NCBI RefSeq assembly: GCF_000298195.1
Contig: NZ_BAHC01000070.1
Location: forward strand, 1-60,404
Direction: 5' to 3'
DNA: 60,404 nucleotides
Source of the DNA: Gordonia rhizosphera NBRC 16068
Lineage (GTDB): Bacteria > Actinomycetota > Actinomycetes > Mycobacteriales > Mycobacteriaceae
Positions 17,972 to 26,526 of this stretch are shown here, one piece after another. Position 1 is the first letter of the stretch. Every line of letters starts with the position of its first letter. The notes under the pieces are model-generated. The model had not been told where the DNA came from, did not search any database, and saw only the letters and a program-made list of their open reading frames with translations. The translations under genes were made by a program, and so were the position numbers.

Positions 17972-18600
17972 TCAGGCGAACACTGCAACGGTTTGGGTGG
18001 CGGTCATCAGGGGTCGGCGATCGGCGTCCGACATCGTCATGTTCTGGTGGGAGTAGCCGTGCCGGGTGAAGGTGCGGGTCGATTCGAGCAGAAACCACTC
18101 GTCGGGCGGCGGGGGATCGTCGGTGTATCCGCCTGCGACATGGGTGTCGTCCCGCCGGCGCGGCGAGTGTCGAAGTTGTCGACGAAGGCCGGTCGCAGCG
18201 GAGATGGCTCGGCGAACGCCGGACAGTCCTGTGGTTCCGGAACGTCGGGGCAGGGGAGGAAATCGTGGTCGACCGTGCTGTCGCGGGAATGTGCGAACAC
18301 GAGGTTGGCCTGCGCACCGACCTGTCCCTGGCTGGTGGCTTCGACGGCGAAGCTGGTGGCGGAGCGTCCGCGGCGCAATCGACGTGCCGCGATCTCGACC
18401 TCGGCGATCACCGGCGCCGTGAAGGAGAACTATGCCGAGGTCAGGGTGGGCAACTTGGCGTCCTCGGTCATCAGTGCGGCCTGGACCGATAGCGCGGCAG
18501 TCAGGCCGCCGTACGCGGTGCGGCCCTGGGTCCATCGGTCCGGGATGGCGATCGGGGTGGCCGGCTGAAACTTTGCGATCAGATCCGAAAGGGTTGTCAT
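17972..18600 (-). pseudogene. Acyl-CoA thioesterase-family protein, broken by a nonsense codon and a frameshift
   Basis: The gene starts at 18600 (MTTLSDLIAKFQPATP, with AAAAGG upstream). It reads RWTQGRTAYGGLTAALSVQAAL, a hot-dog-fold start of TesB-like thioesterases. A TAG at 18430-18432 then interrupts the frame where a Gln codon is expected. In the same frame it continues FTAPVIAEVEIAARRLRRGR and on to FVDNFDTRRAGG. Near 18125-18145 the homology jumps frame to PPPPDEWFLLESTRTF, and the C-terminus ADRRPLMTATQTVAVFA stops at 17972. Both lesions would need repair for activity. It sits between two alcohol dehydrogenases in a leftward transcript. Confidence 0.8.
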
Positions 18601-18616
18601 CGATACCTTTTCATGG

Positions 18617-19747
18617 TCAAGAGACACCAAGTGGTGCCCGGTGCAGCACCAGCTTGGTGGTGTGCGCCCGATATGCCTGTGGCGCATCATCCCAGTCGGC
18701 GAGCGTGGTGGTCACGGTCTCGGCGGGCAAGTCGTGGTCGATGAGGAAGTCCAACAGTGCCGGCAACACCGGGCGCACATGGGAAACCCCGATGCGCAGA
18801 GTCGCATCGTTGGCGTACATGTGCATCAGGGGCACCTTGGTACCCGGTGACACGTAGTAGCCGACCGGGGTGCAGACTCCGCCGGGCCGCAAGGCGCGCA
18901 ACGCCGCGTCGACACCTGCGGCACTCGACGTACATTCGACCGCGATGTCGTATCCGCGCGGAGGAATGTCTGATGGCCGGATTCTCCTGCCCCGCATGGG
19001 GTGAACGGTGGCGCCGAGCTTCTCGGCGATGGCCAGTCGTTGCGGCTCGTGGTCGATGTAGTCGACGGTTCCGGCGCCATGCGCGACGGCCAGACCCGAG
19101 GCGTAGAGTCCGATGCTCGCCGCTGCCCCGCCGAGGATCAGGACCGAGCCACCCGGGCGCTGGGCGAGTGCAGGCACCACGCAACGCCATGCGTCGGCGA
19201 GGTTGTCACTGGCGGAAGCCGCGCGCAGTGGATCCAGTCCCGCGGGGAGCTTGACCAGCATGTGATCGGCAAACGGAATCCGTAGCCGGTCGGCGACCAT
19301 CGCTCCCCAGGGGCCACTTGCGGGACCGAATCCAAACGCGGCGAGGGTGCTGGTCGACGTGGTCGAGCACTTGGCCGTGAGTCCCCGCCGGCACTCGACG
19401 CAGTCACCGCACGAGACCGCCCACGGCACGACGACGAGGTCACCGACAGCGAGACCGGTGACCTCGTCGCCGAGTTCGATGACCTCGGCGACACCCTCGT
19501 GTCCGATCCCGAACGGGCCCCGGAACGGAACCGCGCCGCAAATACTGCCCACGATCGGGTCGATCAGGGCTGTTCGCATGCCGATCTGCATCGCCCGGGA
19601 GACGTGGCGGTGGATGGGCAAGGTGTCACCGTCGCAGCGGGCGGCGACGAAGGGCCGGACGATGGCATCCCGCGTGCTGCGCAGCTGTGGGTCGGGAAGT
19701 TCTCGCCAGTCGAGGCGGTTGACCCCGAACAGTGCGAGTTCCCGCAT
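18617..19747 (-). CDS. Zinc-type alcohol dehydrogenase (MDR superfamily)
   Basis: A 376-residue medium-chain dehydrogenase. The catalytic zinc Cys lies in FVAARCDGDTLPIHRH, and GIGHEGVAEVIELG carries the GHE motif. The structural zinc loop CGDCVECRRGLTAKC is complete. A Rossmann segment follows at VLILGGAAASIGLY. The start at 19747 shares its first base with the stop of the tautomerase gene (TGATG), so the two are translationally coupled. It shares layout and context with the dehydrogenase at 16922 but is clearly diverged. Substrate unknown. Confidence 0.85.
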   Translation of the reverse strand: MRELALFGVNRLDWRELPDPQLRSTRDAIVRPFVAARCDGDTLPIHRHVSRAMQIGMRTALIDPIVGSICGAVPFRGPFGIGHEGVAEVIELGDEVTGLAVGDLVVVPWAVSCGDCVECRRGLTAKCSTTSTSTLAAFGFGPASGPWGAMVADRLRIPFADHMLVKLPAGLDPLRAASASDNLADAWRCVVPALAQRPGGSVLILGGAAASIGLYASGLAVAHGAGTVDYIDHEPQRLAIAEKLGATVHPMRGRRIRPSDIPPRGYDIAVECTSSAAGVDAALRALRPGGVCTPVGYYVSPGTKVPLMHMYANDATLRIGVSHVRPVLPALLDFLIDHDLPAETVTTTLADWDDAPQAYRAHTTKLVLHRAPLGVS

Positions 19748-20178
19748 CAGGGCTTGTCTTTCGAGGCAGCCGCGACGGCCCGCAGCTCCTCGAAACGAAT
19801 CACGTTGCCCGCCGCACCCCAGGTACCTTCCGGCTGTTCGTGAATCAGCACCCACACGCGCAGGCTGTCGGCGTCACCGAGTTCTGCCGCCGCGGAGACG
19901 TCGCGGGTGACCTCCTCGATCAACCCGGCTTTGCGGCGGTCCGACAAGGCGCCCTGCGGTACCGTCACATCGACACGGAACCGGGGCAGGTCATCTTCCG
20001 GACTGCCGAACGCCGACGGGTCGACCTCGTCGATCAGGCACCACGCCAGCGAACGGAAGAACGCGTTGTCCGGTGCGCCCTCCCACCGCAGCAGCGTGGC
20101 CGCCAGCGTGGTCCGGAGGCTCGCGCGGGTGTCGGCGTCCAGGACGCCCTCGGGCAGTGTCAGTTGGATCATCGGCAT
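19747..20178 (-). CDS. Tautomerase superfamily protein
   Basis: A 143-residue protein beginning MPMIQLTLPEGVL. After Met removal, Pro1 is the catalytic base of the 4-oxalocrotonate tautomerase superfamily, and here it is preserved. The length and two halves (about 1-65 and 66-143) suggest a fused two-motif member. The second half has DVTVPQGALSDRRKAGLIEEV, but its own N-terminal Pro is absent. It is the first gene of a leftward operon with the alcohol dehydrogenase, and a TetR regulator diverges from it. GAGGTC precedes the start at 20178. Confidence 0.8.
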   Translation of the reverse strand: MPMIQLTLPEGVLDADTRASLRTTLAATLLRWEGAPDNAFFRSLAWCLIDEVDPSAFGSPEDDLPRFRVDVTVPQGALSDRRKAGLIEEVTRDVSAAAELGDADSLRVWVLIHEQPEGTWGAAGNVIRFEELRAVAAASKDKP

Positions 20179-20204
20179 GGTGTTGACCTCGCTCACCGGT
20201 GGAC

Positions 20205-20256
20205 TATAACGGTCGTCATATTCTGATGCGTACGGTACGCTAAGACGACTGTCATA
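20205..20256. promoter_or_regulatory. Paired operators between tautomerase operon and TetR gene
   Basis: Two copies of a 16-base near-palindrome face each other. TATAACGGTCGTCATA is at 20205-20220. TATGACAGTCGTCTTA, read on the minus strand, is at 20241-20256. They agree at 13 of 16 positions. Between them is a perfect 13-base dyad, GCGTACGGTACGC, at 20228-20240. The arrangement overlaps the likely promoters of both divergent genes and fits autoregulation and operon control by the adjacent TetR protein. The binding itself is inferred. Confidence 0.6.
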
Positions 20257-20273
20257 GGCAAGAGGGGCGAACG

Positions 20274-20846
20274 ATGGCCAAGCAACCCGTGCGTGACCAG
20301 CTCGTCGCGGGCGCCGCCGACATGCTCGGTCGTCGCGGACTCCGGGCGACCAGTGTGCGGGAGCTCGCCAAACACTCCGGCGCGCCACTGGGATCGACGT
20401 ATCACTACTTCCCCGGCGGCAAGTCCCAGCTCGCGGTCGAGGCAGTCGAGTTCGCCGACGCGCTGACGATCCGTGTGCTCGCCGACGAACTCGCCTCGGC
20501 CGGACCGATCGCCGGGTTATCCAGCTTCGTGGACATGTGGCGTGACGTCGTGGTCAAGAGCGACTTCCGCGCGGGGTGCCCCGTCTTGGCCGTTTCGGTG
20601 GAGGAACCCGGTGACGACGACGCCCCGCTCCGGGCAGCGGCGGTCGCCTTCGAACACTGGACGTCGATGCTTGCCGAATCGCTGCGCGCACACGGGGCCG
20701 ACGCGCAGGCCGCGGAGCAGACGGCCACCCTCATCGTCGCTGCGATCGAGGGCACCGTGGCCATGTGTCGTGCCCAGCGGAGCACGGATGCGCTGGATCG
20801 CACGGCCGACGCGCTGGAACATGTGGTTCGCGAGATCACCGGCTGA
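20274..20846 (+). CDS. TetR family transcriptional regulator (LmrA/YxaF-like)
   Basis: A 190-residue repressor. The N-terminal helix-turn-helix covers about residues 8-55 (RGLRATSVRELAKHSGAPLG then STYHYFPGGKSQL). The rest is a helical ligand-binding domain with GCPVLAVSVEEP, resembling the LmrA/YxaF-type C-terminal domain. It is divergent from the tautomerase and alcohol dehydrogenase operon with 95 bases between them containing matched operator-like dyads. It probably represses both units until an aldehyde, alcohol or related ligand binds. The ligand is unknown. Confidence 0.88.
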   Translation: MAKQPVRDQLVAGAADMLGRRGLRATSVRELAKHSGAPLGSTYHYFPGGKSQLAVEAVEFADALTIRVLADELASAGPIAGLSSFVDMWRDVVVKSDFRAGCPVLAVSVEEPGDDDAPLRAAAVAFEHWTSMLAESLRAHGADAQAAEQTATLIVAAIEGTVAMCRAQRSTDALDRTADALEHVVREITG

Positions 20847-21554
20847 CTCTTTGGTCGCGACTGCGCTCATCGCCACCTCGTAGGCGACCATCAACGATCG
20901 GAGAGGATCGGTCCCCGAGGCCGTAGTGACCCGCAGCCGAGCGAGTCGGGAGACCTCCCATGCCGCAGTTTGATTCGCTACGCACTGTTGTGGCCTTCAC
21001 CTTGCGGTGAACCTCACGTAAGACGCCACTGGGCACTTCGACGACGGTTCCGGGCATTAACCGAATGGGATCTCGGCTGATGGTCAGCTGACCTCCCTAT
21101 CGCCGGCACGGCGGAGTGAGGGGTAATAGCCCTGGCAAGCGATCACACTGCTGGCGGCGTCGATGATACGACACGTATTCGATTGCTGGCCAGTTCTTTA
21201 CGCCACCGGCACTCGGATCTGCCCCGGCCTCGAGGTCCGTCTCCTTTGCGCACGCTATGTCAAAGACGCCGCATCGTCCGTCGGTGAGCAGTTGTAAGCC
21301 GCCGGAGTGATCGGCATGTGATGCTCAGGCCGGTGCTGCGGTCGGCAGTGAAGTTGCTGTGGCGCATGTATTTCGGGCGCCCAAGGAGGGTCAGATCGTG
21401 CAGGACTTACCGTCGACCGTGCACCTCGAATCGTCGACCGTGCGATCTTGAGTGCGCAATCGACGATTTTCGACGCACGGACGACGAGGGGGTGCATACT
21501 GCAGAGGTCCCACTGGACGATAGGTGCCGGTTTGGCGTGGTCGGAGGCCTCAAG
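20847..21554. other. 708-base gene-free region with short repeats
   Basis: No open frame here has a ribosome site and recognisable protein content. There is a perfect palindrome GGTCAGCTGACC at 21082-21093 and a direct repeat of CGTCGACCGTGC at 21411-21422 and 21432-21443. A 9-base inverted repeat pairs AATCGTCGA at 21429-21437 with TCGACGATT at 21460-21468. The last two lie about 100 bases upstream of the SDR start and may be its control sites. Confidence 0.35.
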
Positions 21555-22459
21555 ATGAAGCTGCGTATGAGCACGAAGGGCTTGGCGGGGAAGGTCGTGC
21601 TGATCACCGGTGCAGCGCAGGGGATCGGTCGCGGCACCGCGAAAGCACTTGCTGCGCGAGGAGCGAAGCTGATTCTCATCGACGTCGACGCTGTAGCGCT
21701 CGACACCCTGAGGGCCGAACTCGGTGACGACGTCGCGGTCGCCGCGGTTGCCGACGTGACCGATTTCGACGCGATGGCGGCGGCCACGGTGGAGGGAATC
21801 GAGAGATTCGGCGGAGTGGACGCGGTGCTCGCGAATGCCGGGATCGCGGGATACGGGTCTGTGCAAGAGATCGACCCAGCCACCTTCCGCAAGGTGATCG
21901 ACATCAATATCACCGGTGTCTTCCACACCGTCCGCGCGGCTCTGCCGTCCGTCATCGACCGCAAGGGCTACATCCTGATTGTCTCGTCGCTCGCCGCCTA
22001 CACTGCGATGCCGGGAAACTTGCCTTACCACGCGAGCAAGGCCGGGGTGGAACACTTCGCGAATACGCTACGGCTCGAGCTGGCGCCGAGTGGGGTGGAC
22101 GTGGGGTCGGCGCACATGAGCTGGATCAACACGCCGCTGTACCAAGATGCGAAAGATGATCTGCCCTCCTTCAACGAGGCTCTCGCGAGCATGCCCGGTC
22201 CGCTCAGCAAGACCACTGACACGGAGGTCTGTATCGACGCATTGTCCGTGGGATCGCCGAACGGCGTCGGCGCGTCAACGTGCCCGGTTGGGTGGGCCTG
22301 CTGCGGTGGCTCAAGCCGGTCCTGACGTCGAGGGTCGGCGATCGAGCGACTCTTCCTTCCGCGAACGAGCTCCTGCCGCGTATCGATGCGGAGGTGGAGG
22401 CTTTGGGGAGGTCGACCAGCGCTCGCAACATCGCCACCGGGAGCGTCCCCGCCCCCTGA
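21555..22459 (+). pseudogene. SDR family oxidoreductase with C-terminal frameshift
   Basis: A short-chain dehydrogenase with the NAD motif TGAAQGIGRG, NAGIAGYGS and the catalytic YHASK. The open frame ends early at 22325. Near 22241 homology leaves the frame: after TDTEVCIDA the expected tail IVRGIAERRRRVNVPGWVGL is found in the next frame. It continues through LLRWLKPVLTSRVGDRA and LGRSTSARNIATG to a stop at 22457-22459. One base appears to be missing. The catalytic core is intact, so an active protein with an odd tail is possible; a sequencing error is equally possible. The start is ATG 21555 with GGAGG upstream. Confidence 0.75.
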
Positions 22460-22630
22460 CCTCGTTGATCGTGCGCTGCTCAACGAGAAGTCCAGGTCGG
22501 CCGCCTACCTCGTGCTCAATCGGCCCGAGGGCGATTCAGTGACCGGATCTGGGCTTGCGTAAGGATGTCACAGCGCGGGCCTATGCGCGAGTGTCGGCGG
22601 TGAGGGGTCCTGACCACGCGCGAGGCGGCC

Positions 22631-24664
22631 TCAGCTCAGTGCGACGTAGCGAAAGTCCGTCCAGCCCGTCGGGGCCCCCGACGGCGGGTCGACCGGCGGC
22701 AGAACGTGCAGTTCGATCAGCACGCGGCACTTGCCGCGTGTGAGGCTCGCCGGCAGGGCGAAGTCGCTTTCCGCCCAACGCTTGTTGGGGTTGGCGCTCG
22801 GCGTGAGCCAGATCCCTGCGGGCTTTCCGTCGACGAGCACCTCGGCGCGCTGGCCGAATGTGCCCTGGTCGAGCAGGCGCCGCAAAATCGCGCCATCGTT
22901 GGCGGGGTCCAGCGTCACGGTGAAGCGGATCGTCGCGCCGACCCGATGTGTCCGGCCTATCTCGGTCATCGACTCGCCCATCGGGTCGGTGCCGGGTGGC
23001 GGGGGGAACGATCCCGGCACCAACCAATCGAGCGGTGGCGAGAGGTTGCCGTCGTGGTCGCCCTCGAAGAAGGCCGTCAGCGTCACGTCCGTCCCCACGC
23101 CGCTATAGCCGGCCGAGGGGACGTCGATCGCGGCCGTCTGGCGAATTCGTCGGTCGATGTCCTGCCCGGCGTACCAAAAGACCACGCTGCGGTTCGCCGT
23201 GACCTGCCCATTGCCGGCCGCATGCTCGATCCCGGCGTGGATACCGTCGCGAAACTCCCACGGATCGGAGAGCATCAGCCGGTACTGCGCGGTCTGTGCG
23301 TGGAGGGGGCCGACCTGTTCCTTCGTCGTCGCGCCATGGTCGGGCAGCGCGAAGAGGCTGGTGTAGTAGTAACCGCCGCTGAAGAAGTCCTCGGTGCCGG
23401 TGCCGTATAGCGCCGGCGAGCGTGAACCGTCGACGTACACGCGTTCGTCGCCCTCCATGAACGTCGTGAAGTCCGCCACGCTCTGTCCCGTCTGGGTGTA
23501 CCAAACCCCGACCACCTTGCCGGCACCAGAGGCATCGAGCAGCGTGAAGTCGCGCCCCACAGTCGTCTGCGGCTCGTCGCGAAAGGTCGCGTGGAACAGG
23601 CCGGCGGAGCGGTACGTCACCGGCGCCTCCTCGACCGTCCACGTCGCCACCACCGGCTGCCGGGTCGGGTTGACGAGCTCGACGTCAGCGCTCGAGGAGA
23701 AGGGCATCGGGAAGTACAGGTAGCCCTCGTGTCGCGCGGGCGAGTAGCCCACGAGCAAGCCCGTCGCCGGACTGCGCTCTCCGGCGCCGCTGGCGAACAG
23801 GTCGGCGAGCGGCGCATCGACGGCGGGCATCGCTTGCCCGTCCCACCGTGCCCGAAGACGAACCGACCGCATGGTCGCATCGTCGTGGCGGTCCAACGCG
23901 ATCCGCACGGCGCGGATGGTGCCCGCATGCGAGATGTGGAGCAGCGCTGTTCTGCCGCCGGCCGGGATGCTGGTATGCCCGCTGTGGACGGTGCCGGGAG
24001 GCAGAATTCCCGGATCGTCGCCAGCGCGCGACCACAGTTGTGCCGCCTCGTCGAGATCGGTCAGCGTGCGTGGATCTTTCGGATTGAAACTGTGGACCCT
24101 GGTGTCGGCGGGGTAGGTTTCGTAGCCGATGTCGTAGTAGCCGGGCGCGCCCGTGGTGGTGACGCGCATACTCTTCGCGAACGGGATTCGCAGGTCACAG
24201 TAGTTGCCACCGCTCGAGACGTGGTAGTCGCCGCATAGTGGCGCGGGGAAGGCCGCCTGGTCGCCGCGGAAGAAGTCCGCGACGGGGACGTCGATGCGAG
24301 GTACCGACTCGCCGTCGAAGAAGAACGCGATGTTGCCGTAGCGCGCCGTGTCGCCGGTGCCCCGCGTCGACTGGCCCGTCATCCACACTCGAGTCACCGC
24401 CCCCGGGCCTTCGGCCTCCATCAGGACGAAGCGCCCCGCAGCATCGCGTTCGAGATACGGGTCCGAATCGGAGTTACCCCCGTCGCGCGCGTGACTCGAC
24501 GCGCCCAGCGCCTGCGCGCGGCCGTCGAGGATTGGCAGCCGCTCGAGCTGCGACATGCCCGCCACGCCGAGCGACGGCGGTGCTTCGATCGTCGCCACCT
24601 CTGCTCGCGCAGGCGGGGCGGCAAGCACGTTCAACAGCAACACAAGGATCGCGAGCTTCCTCAT
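22631..24664 (-). CDS. Secreted DUF2961 domain protein (GH172-like)
   Basis: A 677-residue exported protein. A signal peptide (MRKLAILVLLLNVLAAPPARA) is followed by a DUF2961 fold. It is recognisable at LPILDGRAQALGASSHARDG, RVWMTGQS, YGNIAFFFDGE and TGTEDFFSGGYYY. The DUF2961 family includes glycoside hydrolase family 172, whose studied members act on D-arabinan or fructofuranosides through a jelly-roll assembly with acidic catalytic residues. Glu in GTEDFF and Asp/Glu in EGDER are candidates. GGGGAAG precedes the start at 24664. An arabinan-trimming role in the cell wall is attractive for this lineage but unproven. Confidence 0.8.
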   Translation of the reverse strand: MRKLAILVLLLNVLAAPPARAEVATIEAPPSLGVAGMSQLERLPILDGRAQALGASSHARDGGNSDSDPYLERDAAGRFVLMEAEGPGAVTRVWMTGQSTRGTGDTARYGNIAFFFDGESVPRIDVPVADFFRGDQAAFPAPLCGDYHVSSGGNYCDLRIPFAKSMRVTTTGAPGYYDIGYETYPADTRVHSFNPKDPRTLTDLDEAAQLWSRAGDDPGILPPGTVHSGHTSIPAGGRTALLHISHAGTIRAVRIALDRHDDATMRSVRLRARWDGQAMPAVDAPLADLFASGAGERSPATGLLVGYSPARHEGYLYFPMPFSSSADVELVNPTRQPVVATWTVEEAPVTYRSAGLFHATFRDEPQTTVGRDFTLLDASGAGKVVGVWYTQTGQSVADFTTFMEGDERVYVDGSRSPALYGTGTEDFFSGGYYYTSLFALPDHGATTKEQVGPLHAQTAQYRLMLSDPWEFRDGIHAGIEHAAGNGQVTANRSVVFWYAGQDIDRRIRQTAAIDVPSAGYSGVGTDVTLTAFFEGDHDGNLSPPLDWLVPGSFPPPPGTDPMGESMTEIGRTHRVGATIRFTVTLDPANDGAILRRLLDQGTFGQRAEVLVDGKPAGIWLTPSANPNKRWAESDFALPASLTRGKCRVLIELHVLPPVDPPSGAPTGWTDFRYVALS

Positions 24665-25073
24665 CGCGCTTCCCCTGTCAAACCTCACGGGCGAGCGTAA
24701 CCCGTCCGCTGTGAGACGGGCAACGCCACAACGGTAGGCGTCACCACCGCCTCCGGGCGCACCCAAGTTGCATGTGCGACCCCGCGGGCGATCCTGTCTG
24801 GTGGGGTGTTCCTCCAACTGCGGACGCGATCCCGGTGATGTTTGAGAAGGTCAGAAACCATGCTGCAGGAACGTTTTTCAAACGTGGCAGCATGCGAATC
24901 GTCGGGTGTGCTGGTGGCATGCGACGAACCTGTAGTCCTGATCGCAGGTCCGCCGTTCGCACGTGATGGGAATGCCGGCAAATCCCGTCTCAGGCAACGG
25001 CGACGACCACTGCTGATCGCGGGTGCGGCGTCCCTTACGTCGGGCACGCGTCCGTCACCGATAGGGTGTTCGG
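24665..25073. promoter_or_regulatory. Intergenic region with stem-loops
   Basis: This 409-base region separates the divergent DUF2961 and MFS genes. A hairpin with 6-base arms CCCGTC/GACGGG spans 24701-24720. At 24859-24894 there is a composite stem. Its outer arms, CATGCTGC and GCAGCATG, are 8 bases, and its inner arms, ACGTTT and AAACGT, are 6 bases around a three-base loop. The latter may be a terminator or a protein-binding site for the MFS gene. No gene is seen. Confidence 0.4.
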
Positions 25074-26444
25074 ATGACCGGAACCTCGAAACGATTGTTG
25101 CCGGGTCTGGTCTACGCCGCGCTGACCACCGCTGTTGTCAGCTCGCTCGGCATGCTCCTGGTGCCCAGTGTCGCCGAGCAGTACGACGTCGCGGTCGGCA
25201 CAGCGCAGTGGATGCTCACCATCAATCTGCTCGTCGGTGCGGTGACCACACCGGTGATGGGCAGGCTCAGCGACGGCCCGCACAAGAAGCGGCTGTTGTT
25301 CTGGGCGCTCGCGGTGATCCTGCTGGGTTCGGTGATGGCCGCGGTCTCGCCGACCTTCGGCGTGTTCCTGGCCGGTCGGGCCCTACAGGGCCTGTCCTAC
25401 GGCATCGTGCCCGTCACGATCGCCCTCGCACGTCGGTATCTCTCCGACGAGCAAGTGCGGCCGGGTATCTCGGCGCTGTCGGTGACGGTGGCCACCGGAC
25501 TCGGCGTCGGCTATCCGTTGACCGGAGTCCTGGCGGCCGGCTTCGGGTTCCGAATGGCTTTCGTGGCGGCCGCGGTCTTCCTCGTCACCGCGATGGCAAC
25601 CGTCTGGGTTGTCGTCCCGTCCGGGCCCGACGAGCGTGCGCCGCGTCAACGGTTCGACGTACCCGGGGCGGTGTTGCTCGGTATCGGGCTGTCCGCGCTG
25701 CTGCTAGCGATCAGCGAAGGCTCCGGCTGGGGCTGGCTCGATGTCCGCACGCTGACGGTCCTGGTGATCGCCGTCGTCGTGCTTGTCGGGTGGGGGGTGG
25801 TGGAACTGCGCACGGCACACCCGATGATCAATTTGCGCATTTTCCGGCACACCGATGTAGTGCTTGCCAACGGCACCGCGATCGGACTCGGTGCCGCCTT
25901 GTACATCGGTCTCTCGATCGCCAGTCTCATCGCGCAGGCGCCGACCGACACCGGGTACGGGATCGCGCTGCCGCTGCTCTGGGCCGGCTTCGTGATGTTG
26001 CCGCTGTCGGTGGGGAGTTTCGGGGCGAACCGTGTGGTGCGGTTGGTCGCGTCCCGAATCGGGCTGCCCACGTTGCTGCGGTTGGGTACCGCGACGATGG
26101 CGGTCGCGGCGTTCTTGATGCTGTTCGCGCATGACGCTCTGTGGGAGATCCTGATCGGGATGTTCCTGTTCGGTGTCGGCCTCGGCACCGCGTATGCGGC
26201 CATGCCCGCGCTGATCGCGCGCACCGTCGTGACCGAAGAACTCGGCAGTGCGGTCAGCTTCAACCAGGTGCTGCGCACCGTGGGTGGCGCCGGCGGTAGC
26301 GCGTTGTCGGGAGCTGTGCTGGCCGCGCACCCCGGTGTGGGGACGTTCCCTTCCAACAGCGGCATCGTGATCGCCCTTGCGTTGAGCGCGATCGGCTGTT
26401 CGATCGTCTTCGTCGCCCTGGTGGTGCACTTTCTGCTGCGCTGA
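25074..26444 (+). CDS. MFS transporter
   Basis: A 456-residue integral membrane transporter with about 14 hydrophobic segments. The loop GRLSDGPHKKRLLFWAL between helices 2 and 3 is the major-facilitator signature, and TGLGVGYPLTG fits the antiporter motif C region. This suggests a proton-coupled drug or metabolite exporter of the DHA2 type. The open frame starts at ATG 25074, and the N-terminus is short, as expected. It is flanked by a divergent secreted hydrolase and a convergent LysR regulator. The cargo is unknown. Confidence 0.85.
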   Translation: MTGTSKRLLPGLVYAALTTAVVSSLGMLLVPSVAEQYDVAVGTAQWMLTINLLVGAVTTPVMGRLSDGPHKKRLLFWALAVILLGSVMAAVSPTFGVFLAGRALQGLSYGIVPVTIALARRYLSDEQVRPGISALSVTVATGLGVGYPLTGVLAAGFGFRMAFVAAAVFLVTAMATVWVVVPSGPDERAPRQRFDVPGAVLLGIGLSALLLAISEGSGWGWLDVRTLTVLVIAVVVLVGWGVVELRTAHPMINLRIFRHTDVVLANGTAIGLGAALYIGLSIASLIAQAPTDTGYGIALPLLWAGFVMLPLSVGSFGANRVVRLVASRIGLPTLLRLGTATMAVAAFLMLFAHDALWEILIGMFLFGVGLGTAYAAMPALIARTVVTEELGSAVSFNQVLRTVGGAGGSALSGAVLAAHPGVGTFPSNSGIVIALALSAIGCSIVFVALVVHFLLR

Positions 26445-26526
26445 CGGTCGATAGAGCCGCCGCGGACCGTATCGTCGCCGGGTGGCACGGTACGCGTTCG
26501 GACGCAGGCTGACTTGCGCATGGGGC

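Noticed and set aside
20836..21057. 73-codon minus-strand frame after the TetR gene
   Set aside because: It has no ribosome site or recognisable content; it overlaps the end of the TetR gene only through its stop region.
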